A stretch of 64,000 nt of DNA from Sinorhizobium terangae. GTDB taxonomy: Bacteria > Pseudomonadota > Alphaproteobacteria > Rhizobiales > Rhizobiaceae. The position numbers were made by a program, and so were the translations under genes. Below are positions 25,140-35,100 of this stretch, one piece after another (within the stretch, counting starts at the first letter, position 1; each line of letters starts with the position of its first letter). The notes beneath the pieces are model-generated. The model saw only the letters and a program-made list of their open reading frames with translations, made no database searches and was not told the origin of the DNA. Location of the stretch: positions 43,801 through 107,800 of the forward strand of contig NZ_WITC01000031.1 in the NCBI RefSeq assembly GCF_009601505.1, read 5' to 3'.

Positions 25140-26549
25140 TCATGGGATCGCGAAAATGCTGATCTCGTTGGTGATGCCGCGAAGCGTGACATTGTGCGAC
25201 ATGGGATTGACGCCGCGATCGCTGAGGAGGCTGGATGCACGCGGGTCCTCCACCACCGAACCGGTGGCGAAGATTTCGCGCGAGGTGGCGAGGTGCTGGA
25301 CGCGCGAGGCGATGTTGACGGTCTGGCCGAAATAGTCCTGGCGTTCGTTGAGGTTGACGGCAATGCACGGTCCCTCGTGGATGCCGATCTTCAGGAGCAG
25401 GTCCTCGCTGCCGCGTTCTTCGTTGAGTTCGCGCATCGCATCGCGCATCCGCATCGCCGCCGCGACTGCCCGGTCCGGAGTCGGGAAGGTCGCCATCACC
25501 GCATCGCCGATCGTTTTGACGACCGCTCCGGCCTCGGCCGCGACGATCTCGTTCAAGACACTGAAGTGGGTCCTAACCAGATCGAAGGCCGCGAGGTCGC
25601 CGACGCGCTCGTATAGCTCGGTCGAGCCGCGCAGGTCCGTGAAGAGAAAGGTGAGGCTGGTGATCTTCAGCCGCTGGTCGACGTCGATCGTATCGGTGCG
25701 GTAAAGATCGCGGAAGGTCTGGTTGGAAAGCAGGCGCTTGGCCGTCAGGAACGGCCGGCGGCGACCGAGCATGCCGTGGAGCACGTCGTTCGCGATGCAG
25801 ACCGAGGGGAGGGTGCGCACTTCGGCGTGGTTTTCCACCTGGATCCTCAGCGGCCCGGGCTGGAGGCGCAAGGTTTCGTTGTGGCGGTGACCGCGGTCGA
25901 AGACGAGGGCGAGATTCCTTCGCTCCTTGGTCGGCTCCCCGGCGACCTCCAGGAACTGCGCCGCATGGGTCACCGGCTCGAAGATGATGACGAACTCCGC
26001 CGGAAGCTGCAGCGCGATGACCGCCTTCTCGCCGGGGGGCAATTCCAGCGCCTCGATCATGAACTCGTCGACCTTCTCCTCAAAACCTTCCTCTGGCAGG
26101 TCAACGCCCGAGCCCCAGTAGATCTGGCGGAAATATTCGGCCGGCGGCAATGCGTGCGGATTGTGCGCCTCTATATGGCGTACCCGCGGGCTCACCGTAA
26201 AGGTCACCTCGACCATTTCGTCGAGCGTCGGCTCGTAGCCGGCAGCACAGAGCGCGCAGATATATTCCTCCTGCTGCAGGGATTTGAGCGAGGTATTGGC
26301 GTCGAGCACGCCGCCGCAGCCCGGGCAAAGCACGTTCCATGACAATTCGAAGATGCCGTGGTGCGACGCATGCAGGAAGCCCGCGATCGTCTGCTCCTCG
26401 TCGAGCCCTTCGGCTTTTGCAAAGGCGAGCGCGTTGACGCGGCAAAGCTTGCGGTCGGGAGCATCCCGCACCAACCGCTCAAAGGCCTCGACAATCTCCG
26501 GCTTCACCGACTGGCGCAGCGCATCGAATAGAGTCTGGGCTTCATTCAT
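25140..26549 (-). CDS. Class III nucleotide cyclase with DUF5939 and zinc-ribbon N-terminus
   Basis: A 469-aa soluble cyclase. An N-terminal four-cysteine zinc ribbon (CPGC at 75-78, CALC at 98-101) precedes a long regulatory region of DUF5939 type (to about 285). The cyclase domain (about 295-450) has metal ligands in FLFTDLRGST (Asp305) and TIGDAVMATF (about 349). It also has GIHEGPCIAVNLNERQDYFG before TVNIASRVQ, and appears intact. It is an isolated gene upstream of an AT-rich spacer. Sensing of redox or metal by the Cys ribbon is only a possibility. Confidence 0.86.
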   Translation of the reverse strand: MNEAQTLFDALRQSVKPEIVEAFERLVRDAPDRKLCRVNALAFAKAEGLDEEQTIAGFLHASHHGIFELSWNVLCPGCGGVLDANTSLKSLQQEEYICALCAAGYEPTLDEMVEVTFTVSPRVRHIEAHNPHALPPAEYFRQIYWGSGVDLPEEGFEEKVDEFMIEALELPPGEKAVIALQLPAEFVIIFEPVTHAAQFLEVAGEPTKERRNLALVFDRGHRHNETLRLQPGPLRIQVENHAEVRTLPSVCIANDVLHGMLGRRRPFLTAKRLLSNQTFRDLYRTDTIDVDQRLKITSLTFLFTDLRGSTELYERVGDLAAFDLVRTHFSVLNEIVAAEAGAVVKTIGDAVMATFPTPDRAVAAAMRMRDAMRELNEERGSEDLLLKIGIHEGPCIAVNLNERQDYFGQTVNIASRVQHLATSREIFATGSVVEDPRASSLLSDRGVNPMSHNVTLRGITNEISIFAIP

Positions 26550-26837
26550 TGCGCTATTCTATACGGAATTCGCCGCGTGGTCAGGCGATTTGATCGGCGC
26601 ACCACGCACACTTCGCCAAAAACGCTGCTCCGGAAATCTTGCTGTCCACGGTGCTCTTGCGTGCGCGACGATACCGGGGCGGCTCGATAAGTATATATTG
26701 CATGATACTAATTACAAATTTGAAGTAAAGTAATTATGTTGTTGTATTTCAATGGTATTTCTCGATTCCGTATAGCGTTTCAACTGAGAATACGGTAATG
26801 AGCTCTCGCGGTTATATTTGGGCTGGGAGAGCGCAAC
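26550..26837. promoter_or_regulatory. AT-rich promoter region upstream of the RTX gene
   Basis: Positions 26685-26790 are strikingly AT-rich for this genome (for example TAAGTATATATTGCATGATA and AAAGTAATTATG). The divergent cyclase and RTX genes flank it. Such tracts in rhizobia are typical targets of MucR/Ros or H-NS-like silencers; that link is inference. Confidence 0.5.
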
Positions 26838-28457
26838 ATGACCACCATCGTGGGCAATGCCGAAAATGACGCGTTACTGGGAACTGAAGAGAAGGATCGA
26901 ATCTGGGGCCTGACCGGCGCCGATGAGATCGATGCGGGTGATGGTGACGATCTGGTCGACGGTGGCGCGGGAGATGATCGCCTGACCAGCAGGGATGGCT
27001 ACGATCGCCTCGATGGTGGCGAGGGTGACGACCAGATCGCCCTGGTTGGCACCGGCGGCGCAGTGACCGGCGGTGTCGGCTTCGATACGCTCGCGATCGA
27101 TCTTTCCAACGTCAATACCGCCGTCAGGTTTAGCGGCGAACACGGTCATGGGATCATCGGCTACGACGACAGGTCGAATTGGGAACACATCTTCTTCAAC
27201 CGCATCGAGCGGCTCGTGCTGACCACCGGAAGCGGCGACGACCGGATCTTCGGGGCCGCCTCCGACGACGTTCTCTCGACCGGCGCCGGAAACGACATTA
27301 TCGGTCCTTATGGCACCGACCTCGACGACGGCACCAGCATGTTCGGCGACGACACGATCGACACGGGTAGCGGCGGCGACATCATTGTCGACACGAGTGG
27401 CGCAAACCGCATCTTCGCCGGGGACGACAGCGACAACATCGTCACCACGCTTTCCTCGGCGGTGATCGACGGCGGCAACGGGCGGGATACGCTTACGCTG
27501 TCCGACGAAGGAAGGACGGAGGACGTGACCGTCGATTTCGCGCAGGGGTTTGCCTCGACCGGTACGCTGATCAGCGGCATCGAGGTCGCCAGCGTGGATC
27601 TCGGCAGTGGCAACGATACGCTGATCGCCGGCAATTTGTCCTCACTGAGCGCCCACATGGGCGAGGGCGACAACTACGTGCTCGGCAGCAGCGGCAGGGA
27701 CTACATGTCGTCGGGAGGCGGTGATGACGCCCTTTATGGCGGCGCCGGGGACGATATCCTGATCAGCGTCGGCGGCAATGATGTGCTGATGGGCGGTGCC
27801 GGCAACGATGAGATCTACGATGCGGGAACGAGTTTCAACGACGGCGAGACGATCATCGACGGCGGTGCCGGCGATGATCTGATCCTGGTGAGCGCTCCCT
27901 CCGGTATCATCAATGGCGGCGCCGGAAACGACATGCTCCACGTCACCGCCCCGCTCCCAGGCGTGACCAATTTTGATGCCGCGACGGGCATGCTCGGCAC
28001 GACGCTGATTTTCAGCGGCATCGAGACATTCAAGGTTGCAGGCGGCGCGGCCGACGATGCGATACGCACGCTCGCAGGCAACGACGACCTCACGGGCAAC
28101 GACGGCAACGACCGCCTCGACGGCGGGGCGGGCAACGACCTCCTGTGGGGCGGTGAAGGCAACGACGTGATGACGGGCGGTGCTGGTGCCGATGCATTTC
28201 TGTGGTCGTCCGATACGCTCTCCCGCGACGGAATCGACCACATCACCGACTTCGACGCCGACGGCGGCGACGTGCTGCGGTTCATCGGCCACGCATCCAC
28301 GGCCACGGGGATCGACAGCTTCGCCGACCTCGTTGCGGCGGCGACCGAGACCGGAGACGGGCTCTACATCGCCTTCAACGGGTCGAGCAGCTTCGGGCTC
28401 TTCCTCGACAACGTTTCGCTGTCGGACCTCTCGGCGGACGACATAGTGTTCGCTTAG
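26838..28457 (+). CDS. RTX-type calcium-binding secreted protein
   Basis: A 539-aa acidic protein filled with Gly/Asp-rich nonapeptides of the GGxGxDxxx type. They occur at the N-terminus (GDGDDLVDGGAGDDRL), in the middle (GGDDALYGGAGDDIL) and near the C-terminus (GNDGNDRLDGGAGNDLL). These form Ca2+-binding parallel beta rolls after secretion. There is no Sec signal; the C-terminal 60-70 residues, ending LSADDIVFA, fit an uncleaved type I secretion signal. No catalytic domain is recognised, so it may be structural or surface-associated. No type I exporter genes are present in this window. GGGAGAG precedes the ATG. Confidence 0.85.
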   Translation: MTTIVGNAENDALLGTEEKDRIWGLTGADEIDAGDGDDLVDGGAGDDRLTSRDGYDRLDGGEGDDQIALVGTGGAVTGGVGFDTLAIDLSNVNTAVRFSGEHGHGIIGYDDRSNWEHIFFNRIERLVLTTGSGDDRIFGAASDDVLSTGAGNDIIGPYGTDLDDGTSMFGDDTIDTGSGGDIIVDTSGANRIFAGDDSDNIVTTLSSAVIDGGNGRDTLTLSDEGRTEDVTVDFAQGFASTGTLISGIEVASVDLGSGNDTLIAGNLSSLSAHMGEGDNYVLGSSGRDYMSSGGGDDALYGGAGDDILISVGGNDVLMGGAGNDEIYDAGTSFNDGETIIDGGAGDDLILVSAPSGIINGGAGNDMLHVTAPLPGVTNFDAATGMLGTTLIFSGIETFKVAGGAADDAIRTLAGNDDLTGNDGNDRLDGGAGNDLLWGGEGNDVMTGGAGADAFLWSSDTLSRDGIDHITDFDADGGDVLRFIGHASTATGIDSFADLVAAATETGDGLYIAFNGSSSFGLFLDNVSLSDLSADDIVFA

Positions 28458-28484
28458 ATGGCGATGACCTTGCCGCGCGTCCGA

Positions 28485-29318
28485 TCAGCCGACGAGCTGC
28501 TCGCCGCGCGCGGCAATTCTCTCATAGGCCTCTTCAATGGGCACACGCACCCGAGCGAAGCGGCGGACTGCAAGGCGCAGCAGCGCCTTCAGATGCGCCC
28601 GGCCGCCATAGCCGACAGTCGGCGCAAAGGGCTTCTGGGGCTGCGGGTCGGGATAGAGCCGCGCGAACTCGGCGAAATTGGTGAAACTCTCGTGGATGCC
28701 GGCCTCGATAAGGAGAGTTTCCACCGGGGCGCCCTCTGCCAGGATCACTTCATGCGTATCGAGCGCGATATGGAAATACTCGATCTCGCGCTGCGCCACA
28801 GGAAGGGCGGGTGCAATCGACGTTCCATTGATGAGATCCTGCACCCTGATGAGGACGCCATCGATGAGCAGGGCGTGGCCAGCGGAGAGATAGAGGTCCC
28901 GATGCGGCGTGTGCTCATCGAGGGCGTGCCGACAGATACGGATCGGCACGACGCTATCGTTCCAGCTGGGCCCGCTGCGCCTGTAGACATGGCGGCCGAT
29001 CCATTTGATCGTGCGTGTTTCGCCTCGCACCGTTTCCACGAGATCGCCGATCCGAAGGTCTTCGATCGTGACTTCGCCTGTCGGGGTCAGGATGGAAGTG
29101 CCGCGGAGAAGACATTTGGGGCCTTGACCGGGATTGTTCCCCGGTTTCGGTCCCTTTCCCGGTTTTGCCGTCTGGGCCCGGGCCGTCGAAAACGGAAAGA
29201 AAGTCGTCACGGCGAGAGTGCCCATTGCCGCAATTCTGGCGACTGTTGCGGCGGCCAGACCGAGGAAGTGACGTCTCGCCCGATTGAGTTGCGGGTGCTG
29301 CTCTCCGGTTGACGACAT
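28485..29318 (-). CDS. Tat-exported Hint-domain protein
   Basis: A 277-aa protein. The N-terminus has RARRHFLGLAAA followed by a hydrophobic stretch ending ARA, a twin-arginine-type signal. A Gly/Pro/Lys linker leads to a Hint (hedgehog/intein) domain from about residue 68. That domain has CLLRGTSILTPTGEVTIEDL with the potential nucleophilic Cys, then LSAGHALLIDGVLI with the block-like His. In alphaproteobacteria such Hint_2 domains usually occur in RTX proteins. Here the domain stands alone and converges on an RTX gene. Self-cleavage ability is plausible but unproven; no typical C-extein junction is obvious. Confidence 0.78.
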   Translation of the reverse strand: MSSTGEQHPQLNRARRHFLGLAAATVARIAAMGTLAVTTFFPFSTARAQTAKPGKGPKPGNNPGQGPKCLLRGTSILTPTGEVTIEDLRIGDLVETVRGETRTIKWIGRHVYRRSGPSWNDSVVPIRICRHALDEHTPHRDLYLSAGHALLIDGVLIRVQDLINGTSIAPALPVAQREIEYFHIALDTHEVILAEGAPVETLLIEAGIHESFTNFAEFARLYPDPQPQKPFAPTVGYGGRAHLKALLRLAVRRFARVRVPIEEAYERIAARGEQLVG

Positions 29319-29562
29319 TGTTCTCTCCGACTTTCCACATACGGCTTCGAGAACGACCGCAGCCTATCCTGATCCAGAGTGGCAGATGAGAAAATTCATA
29401 TATTCGTTCTGATGCATATGGCTACGGTGGTACTCACTGTCACGAAGGTGGAGGCGAGTTATGCTTTCGGAGAGGGGAACGGCGAACGATCGGCATTAAC
29501 ACGCAATAAAGTCTTTTCCCCCTAGCATGCGTCCCGGGGACACTCTTTCTCATAGGCGATCA
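29319..29562. promoter_or_regulatory. Divergent spacer between the Hint gene and the double-receiver gene
   Basis: This 244-base spacer contains an AT-rich piece (GAAAATTCATATATTCGTTC near 29390). No gene or strong palindrome is seen. Confidence 0.3.
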
Positions 29563-30396
29563 ATGTCATTTTTCGGCGTTTCCGGAATGTACTATTCCGG
29601 CGAATCCCTTGGCGAACACCGCATCGTGCTTGCCGAGGACTCAAACCTCTTTGCATCGATGGTTTCTAAGCGGCTGAAGGAGCTGTTCGACATCGACGTG
29701 ATCGTCTGCCGCGACTACGAGGATCTGCAGTTCGCCGTTGAGAACGCCTCCTTTCCTGCTTCGCTGGCGATCTCGAACATCAACCTGCCCGGTGCCGAAA
29801 ACGGCGAGGCTTTGAATTATCTGATCGAAATGAGCGTGCCGACGATCGTCTTCACCGGCTCATTCCAGGAGAGCACGCGCGAGGCCATCCTGGCCAAGGA
29901 CATCGTCGATTACGTCATCAAGGACAGCGTCTTCGCCGTCGACATGCTGGCGGAGTCTGTCTGCCGCTTCTTGACCAACCAAAAACATCACGTGCTGATC
30001 GTCGACGACAGCCCGACGGCGCGAGCGCTTTTGACGACGCAGCTCAAACGCTACAATTTCCGCACCAGCTCGGCCGAGAGCGGTGCCGCTGCGCTCGAAA
30101 TCCTGAAGAACCATCCTGACATCGCGCTTGTCATCACCGACTACAACATGCCGGACATCGACGGTTTCGAGCTGACGCGCCGGATCCGGGCTGCTCACGG
30201 CCCGCATCAGTTGCGCATCATCGGCGTCTCGTCCTCTACGAACCGGCTGCTCTCCGCGCGATTCCTCAAGGCCGGCGGCAATGATTTTGTCGTGCGTCCC
30301 TTCGTCAACGAGGAATTCTATTGCCGCGTCAACCAGAACCTCGACACGCTGACGAAGATCCGCACGCTGAGCGGAGCGATGAAAATCCCGGCTTGA
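29563..30396 (+). CDS. Double receiver-domain response regulator
   Basis: A protein of about 277 aa with two CheY-like receiver domains and no output domain. In the first (about 17-130) the acidic patch reads LAEDS, but the position of the phosphoryl Asp is Asn (AISNINLPGA), so it is probably a pseudo-receiver. The second (about 145-265) is complete, with VDDSPTAR, the phospho-Asp in VITDYNMPD and the conserved Lys region VVRPF. The start is uncertain among 29527, 29563 and 29587; none has a strong ribosome site. The downstream REC-REC-GGDEF gene has the same receiver pair, suggesting that the two arose by duplication and act together. Confidence 0.8.
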   Translation: MSFFGVSGMYYSGESLGEHRIVLAEDSNLFASMVSKRLKELFDIDVIVCRDYEDLQFAVENASFPASLAISNINLPGAENGEALNYLIEMSVPTIVFTGSFQESTREAILAKDIVDYVIKDSVFAVDMLAESVCRFLTNQKHHVLIVDDSPTARALLTTQLKRYNFRTSSAESGAAALEILKNHPDIALVITDYNMPDIDGFELTRRIRAAHGPHQLRIIGVSSSTNRLLSARFLKAGGNDFVVRPFVNEEFYCRVNQNLDTLTKIRTLSGAMKIPA

Positions 30397-30762
30397 TGCC
30401 GATCTTGGAGTTTCGCAGCAGCGAGCCGCGTGCTGTGGATTTCGGGACTGCAGGTTGCTCTGTTAACGGAATCGCAACCGGCAGGCCTTTCAATCCATTA
30501 AAATAAGAAAAGGGGAAGCCCGGTGATGGACACTGTCGAATACCAACTCGGCAGGTGAGCGGATACCGGGGCAATTGATTTTGGCCAGCGCCGTCTTCGG
30601 GAAGCACGCCTGCGGCCACTGCATGAATCACTGAATGATTGCTTGAGCCGGAGACGTCTTAAGTGCGGAAAATCAGGAAACATGCGTGAATTCAATTGGT
30701 TGCAGTGATCCGGCGTCTTGGGGGCGAGATAACGGTGCTGTAGGGATGGGGTTGCTGGGACC
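30397..30762. other. Intergenic region, decayed repeat only
   Basis: These 366 bases separate the two receiver-domain genes. Around 30660-30720, GGAAAATCAGGAAACATGCG followed by TGAATTCAATTGGTTGCAG weakly resembles the two-hairpin repeat (AAGGAAAAAACATGC, then ATTCAAAGTGCTGCAG). No gene is supported. Confidence 0.3.
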
Positions 30763-32091
30763 GTGAGGCTACGTCGCACGTCGGGGCAGGCGAACAGCGT
30801 GCTGAAGCATCGCGACAAGCGGTTGCTGCTCGTCGAAGATACGCGCATGTTCGCGACGGCGTTGAAGTACGGCCTGGAAAGCACGCTTGGCGCGCGGGTA
30901 ACGCATTGCGGCACACTCGAAGCGGTAAAGGCCGAGCTAGCCGCCGGGTCCGACGAATTCTCGCTGGCAGTGGTCGATCTCAACCTGCCCGACGCGCCGA
31001 ACTGCGAGGGGCTCGATTTCGTGCTCGCCAGCAACGTACCGGCGATCGTGTTTACCGGTGCTTTCAATGACGGGACGCGCGAGCAGATCCTGGGCAAGGA
31101 CGTGCTGGGCTGCATCGTCAAGCACGAACCGCAATCGATCGAGCGCCTGATCGCCGCCGTCGACCGGGCGCTGACAGACGGCCGAACGACGGTGCTGCTC
31201 ATCGATCCCAACAAGGCGTCGCGCTGCGATCTCGCCGAGCTTTTGCGCCGACAGCGCTTCTCGGTCGTAGAGGCGTCCGTGGCTGGGGAGGCGTTGCGAC
31301 TGCTCGATGCGGGCGAGGCAATCGATCTCATCGTCACGGATACCGACCTCAACGACATGACCGGCGCAGGGCTGATCGCCGAAATCCGCAGCCGACAGGG
31401 CGAGGAGGCCGCTCCGGTGATCGGCCTCTCCGATCACGGCGACGCCCGTCTGGCAGCACGTTTCCTGGAGGCGGGCGGGGTGGATTTCATCCACAAGCCA
31501 TTCGTCGAGGCGGAATTCAGCGCCCGGGTAGGGCAGGCGGCCGCCATGCAGAAGCGCTTGCAGGCGCTGCGGCGCCTGGCGGCGAGCGACTATCTGACGA
31601 ACATCTACAACCGCCGTCACTTCTTCCTCACGGGTCCCCGGCTCGTCGAGCAATGCCTGAGGCGCGGCGAGCGCACCTCGATTGCCGTTCTCGACATCGA
31701 CCATTTCAAGCGCCTCAACGACACCTATGGTCACGAGATCGGCGACATCGTGCTGAAACACGTGGCGCGGCGACTGAAAGCAATTGTCGGAGAGGAGCAT
31801 CTACTGGCGCGCCTCGGGGGTGAGGAATTCGGCATTCTCTTCAATGGGCTGGACGCGCGCCGCGCCTATGACTTCTGCGAGCGGCTGCGGCTTGAACTGG
31901 AGAGGTCGAAAATAGTCGCAGACGACGAGGAACTGACGATCACAATCTCGATCGGCCTGGCGACCATCGAGGCCCAGGAAGCCTTCGACAACTACCTGCA
32001 CGCGGCCGACCAGTTCCTCTACATGGCCAAACATGCCGGGCGGAACCGGGTGATGTCGGAACTGACGCTTTTGGATGTACTGGCGTCTTAA
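30763..32091 (+). CDS. REC-REC-GGDEF diguanylate cyclase
   Basis: A 442-aa response regulator of PleD-like layout. The first receiver (about 20-135) has LVEDTR and the phospho-Asp in VVDLNLPD. The second (about 145-260) has IVTDTDLND and FIHKPF. The GGDEF domain (about 280-435) has VLDIDHFKRLNDTYGH and the active-site motif GGEEF. It should make c-di-GMP on phosphorylation. The start is GTG at 30763, with GTG at 30799 as an alternative that still leaves the first receiver intact. The same receiver order as in the upstream gene suggests a shared phosphorelay. Confidence 0.88.
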   Translation: MRLRRTSGQANSVLKHRDKRLLLVEDTRMFATALKYGLESTLGARVTHCGTLEAVKAELAAGSDEFSLAVVDLNLPDAPNCEGLDFVLASNVPAIVFTGAFNDGTREQILGKDVLGCIVKHEPQSIERLIAAVDRALTDGRTTVLLIDPNKASRCDLAELLRRQRFSVVEASVAGEALRLLDAGEAIDLIVTDTDLNDMTGAGLIAEIRSRQGEEAAPVIGLSDHGDARLAARFLEAGGVDFIHKPFVEAEFSARVGQAAAMQKRLQALRRLAASDYLTNIYNRRHFFLTGPRLVEQCLRRGERTSIAVLDIDHFKRLNDTYGHEIGDIVLKHVARRLKAIVGEEHLLARLGGEEFGILFNGLDARRAYDFCERLRLELERSKIVADDEELTITISIGLATIEAQEAFDNYLHAADQFLYMAKHAGRNRVMSELTLLDVLAS

Positions 32092-32183
32092 GCTCGTCGC
32101 GTGAGGGCGATGTTGCGTACGTGTTTCACTTCACTATGCAGACTGTCACCGTGATTGGGGCGGGCAAGCCCGCCCCAAGGATG

Positions 32184-35100
32184 TCAAAGAAGGAAGTCGC
32201 CCGCAACGAGCACCTTGATCCCGGAAAGCTCGATCTGAAAGTCGGCGCGGCCGTCGCCGGTGACGTCACCGTAGACGATTGTCTTGTCGTTGGCGGTGCC
32301 GGTGACATCGAAGGTCTTGTATATGAGCTCTCCGGCCTTGCGCGTGAACTCGCCGGTACCGCGCCAGGTGAAGGCCTGGTTGCCGGCAAGCCCGGTATTG
32401 GCATCGATTGCAGTGAGGCTGATCACATCGTCGCCATTGCCGAAGTCGGTGATGATATCGCGATAGCCGGCGCCCGAGGCCGGACCATAGGCGACGTTGT
32501 TGACGTAGCCGGAGTAGCCCTTCGCAGAGTCGTCGATCAGGTTGAAGATGAAGGTGTCGTTACCAGCGCCGCCGGTCAGCCGGTCGGCGCCGAGTCCACC
32601 GACGATCGTGTCCTTGCCCGCTCCGCCGTTGATCGTGTCATTGCCGGCGCCGCCGTCGAAATATTCGCTGGCGGCCGACGTGCCCGTCAACGTGTTGGCG
32701 CCGGAACTGCCGATGTAGCGCTCGACTGCATCGGTGAGGGAGACCCGCACCGTTTTCGTCGCCTCGGCGCCGGTCGCGATTGTCTTGTCATCGACCAACA
32801 CGCTCACATCGAGGAAGGGGTTGGTCTCGAAATCGAGCCGTGCTCCGGCCTTCAGCCATAGTGCGTTGTCATGAACGGCAAAGAGCGAGGAATCGGCGCC
32901 GGCGAGCGTGACGACATTGCTGCCGAGCCCATCATCCGAGACGAGAAGATCGGCCACTTTCCGCTCTGTCGTGGTTGAGGCGTTTTCCGCAAGCGTGAAG
33001 AGACGCTGTGTCAGCGTCAGCGTCGGCGCGTCGTTGACGGCGCTGACGGTGAAGTTGAATGTGCCGGGAACAGGCGCGGACAGATCCTCGTTGCCATCCT
33101 CCACGAAGACCTTGAAGGAAGCCGAGGTCGTGTCCGAGCCGTTGTGGCGGAAGCTGACGACGCCCGCTGCAAGCTGTGTGCCGGTGAAGCGCGTTGCCGC
33201 GACGCCGTTGACGAGCACGGTGCCATTGGCGACGCTAGAGACGCTGAAGGTGACATCCGCAGCAGAGTCGTCGGGGTCGGTAAAGCCGAGGTCCGCCGCA
33301 ACAAGCGTGTAGCTGCCGCCTTCGGTGACGGTTGCCCTCAGGTCGCCGGTGAGGAGCGGGGCGTCGTTGACGATGCCGTCGACAAGCACCGATGCGGTCG
33401 ATGCGACGTTGTTCAGCGTCAGCACCGCGTTGTTTCCGGCGATGTCGCGGATCGTGCCGCCGTTGAGAAGAACCGTTGACCCGAGAGTGATGCCGTTTGT
33501 GTCCCGCTGGTCGTCGACCACCGTCACCTGGAAGACCAGCGCATTAGTGCCGCTGCCGCCGGCATAATTGGCATAGACCGTGCCGCCGGTGTCGAGCGTG
33601 ACGGCGATGCGCGGGGTGCCGCCGGCCGTGCCGACCAGGACCGCATCCTGGAAATTGACCGTGAAGGCGAGATTGTCGCCGTTCAAATAAGTGCCGCTCG
33701 GCGGGACGGCGACGCTTGTCACCGAGGGGGCCACACCGTCAATGACGATGTCTTTCTGTCCGGCGATCGAGTCTGCACCGCCGACCGTCGGCAATGTCAG
33801 CACCACATCGTTGCCGTTTGCATCCTTGATGGTCGCACTGTTGAGCACCAGCGCAGCGATCGAGGCATAGTCGAGATCAGCGCTTTGATCGCCGGCTTGC
33901 ACCGTGTAACTGAAGGTGAGCGTGTTCGAGCCAGAGCCGGACACATAGGCGGCGTTGCGATCAATGGCGCCGGTTTCGAGCAGAAGCGTCGGAGTCCCGT
34001 TGGTCGTGTCGACCGTAACGGTGCTGTCGAAGGTGACCGTAACGGAGATCGTGTCGCCCGTGCGGTAAGCGCCGTTGGCATTGGCAACACCGACGCTGAT
34101 CACTTCCGTCAGCCCGACATTGATGGCAATCGTGTCTGTATCGGTTTGTGCACCGCCGGATCCGGCGAGGCCCAGATCGTTCGTAATGATCTGCAGCGAG
34201 GCTGGGCCGGAGTAGCCTGCCGTCGGCTGGAACACCATGCCGGTCAGCGCTGCGTTGACGTCAGCAACAGTTCCCGTGAAGGTCATCACGGCATCGCCAA
34301 GGCCATCGCCAACGACAAAACTCAGCCCCGTGGTGGCGGAAAGCGAGATCAAGCCGTGGCTTGCCGTCAGCGTTACCTGCACGGTGCCGCTGCCGGTGTC
34401 GACGTCGGACACCGTGACCCCATTGCCATTACCGGTGCTGAAGACAAGCGTCGAATCCGCGTCGATCACCTGTTGTCCCGGTACGTGGTTGACCGGCGCG
34501 TCGTTGACCGCCGTCACAGTGACGGTCTTGGTGCCGGCCGTGCCGCTCGAGCTGCCGTCGTTGGTCACGAAGCTGATTGTGCGGGTCGCAGCATCGGGTG
34601 CTTCGGACGTGTTCGCATAGGTGACAGAGCGCAGCGCGGCCTGCCACTCGGCCAGCGTCGCGATTCCGCCGGCGGAGGTCAGCGTCAGGACGCCGGTTAC
34701 GGAATTGTAGGACGCCGTGATGTTGCCCATCGTGCTGCCGTCATTCGCGAAGGCGAGAACATCCTGGCTGGACTGGAAATTGCCTGTAATGGCCACCGTG
34801 GCGGAGGCGAGGGTGGTGTTGTCGGCGTCGGAGAGCGTGACGCCGCCGTCGATCGCGACTGTCGAACCGCCTTCGGTGAACGCGCTGCTCCCGCCGGATG
34901 TCGTCACGACCGGAGCGTCGTTGGTCGAGGCAACCGTCACAGTCTTGGTGACCGTGGAACTGTTCAGGCTTCCGTCGTTCGTCGTAAAGGCAACCGTCCG
35001 GTTTGACATGTCAGGTGTGTCGGAACTGTTGGCGTAGGTGACGGCGCGCAGTGCCGCCTGCCATTGCGCCAAGGTGGCCGAGCCGCCGCCGGACGTCAGC

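Noticed and set aside
33885..35006. 373-codon plus-strand open frame
   Set aside because: It is antisense to the repeat region of the giant RTX gene; the apparent regularity comes from the repeats of the real gene.
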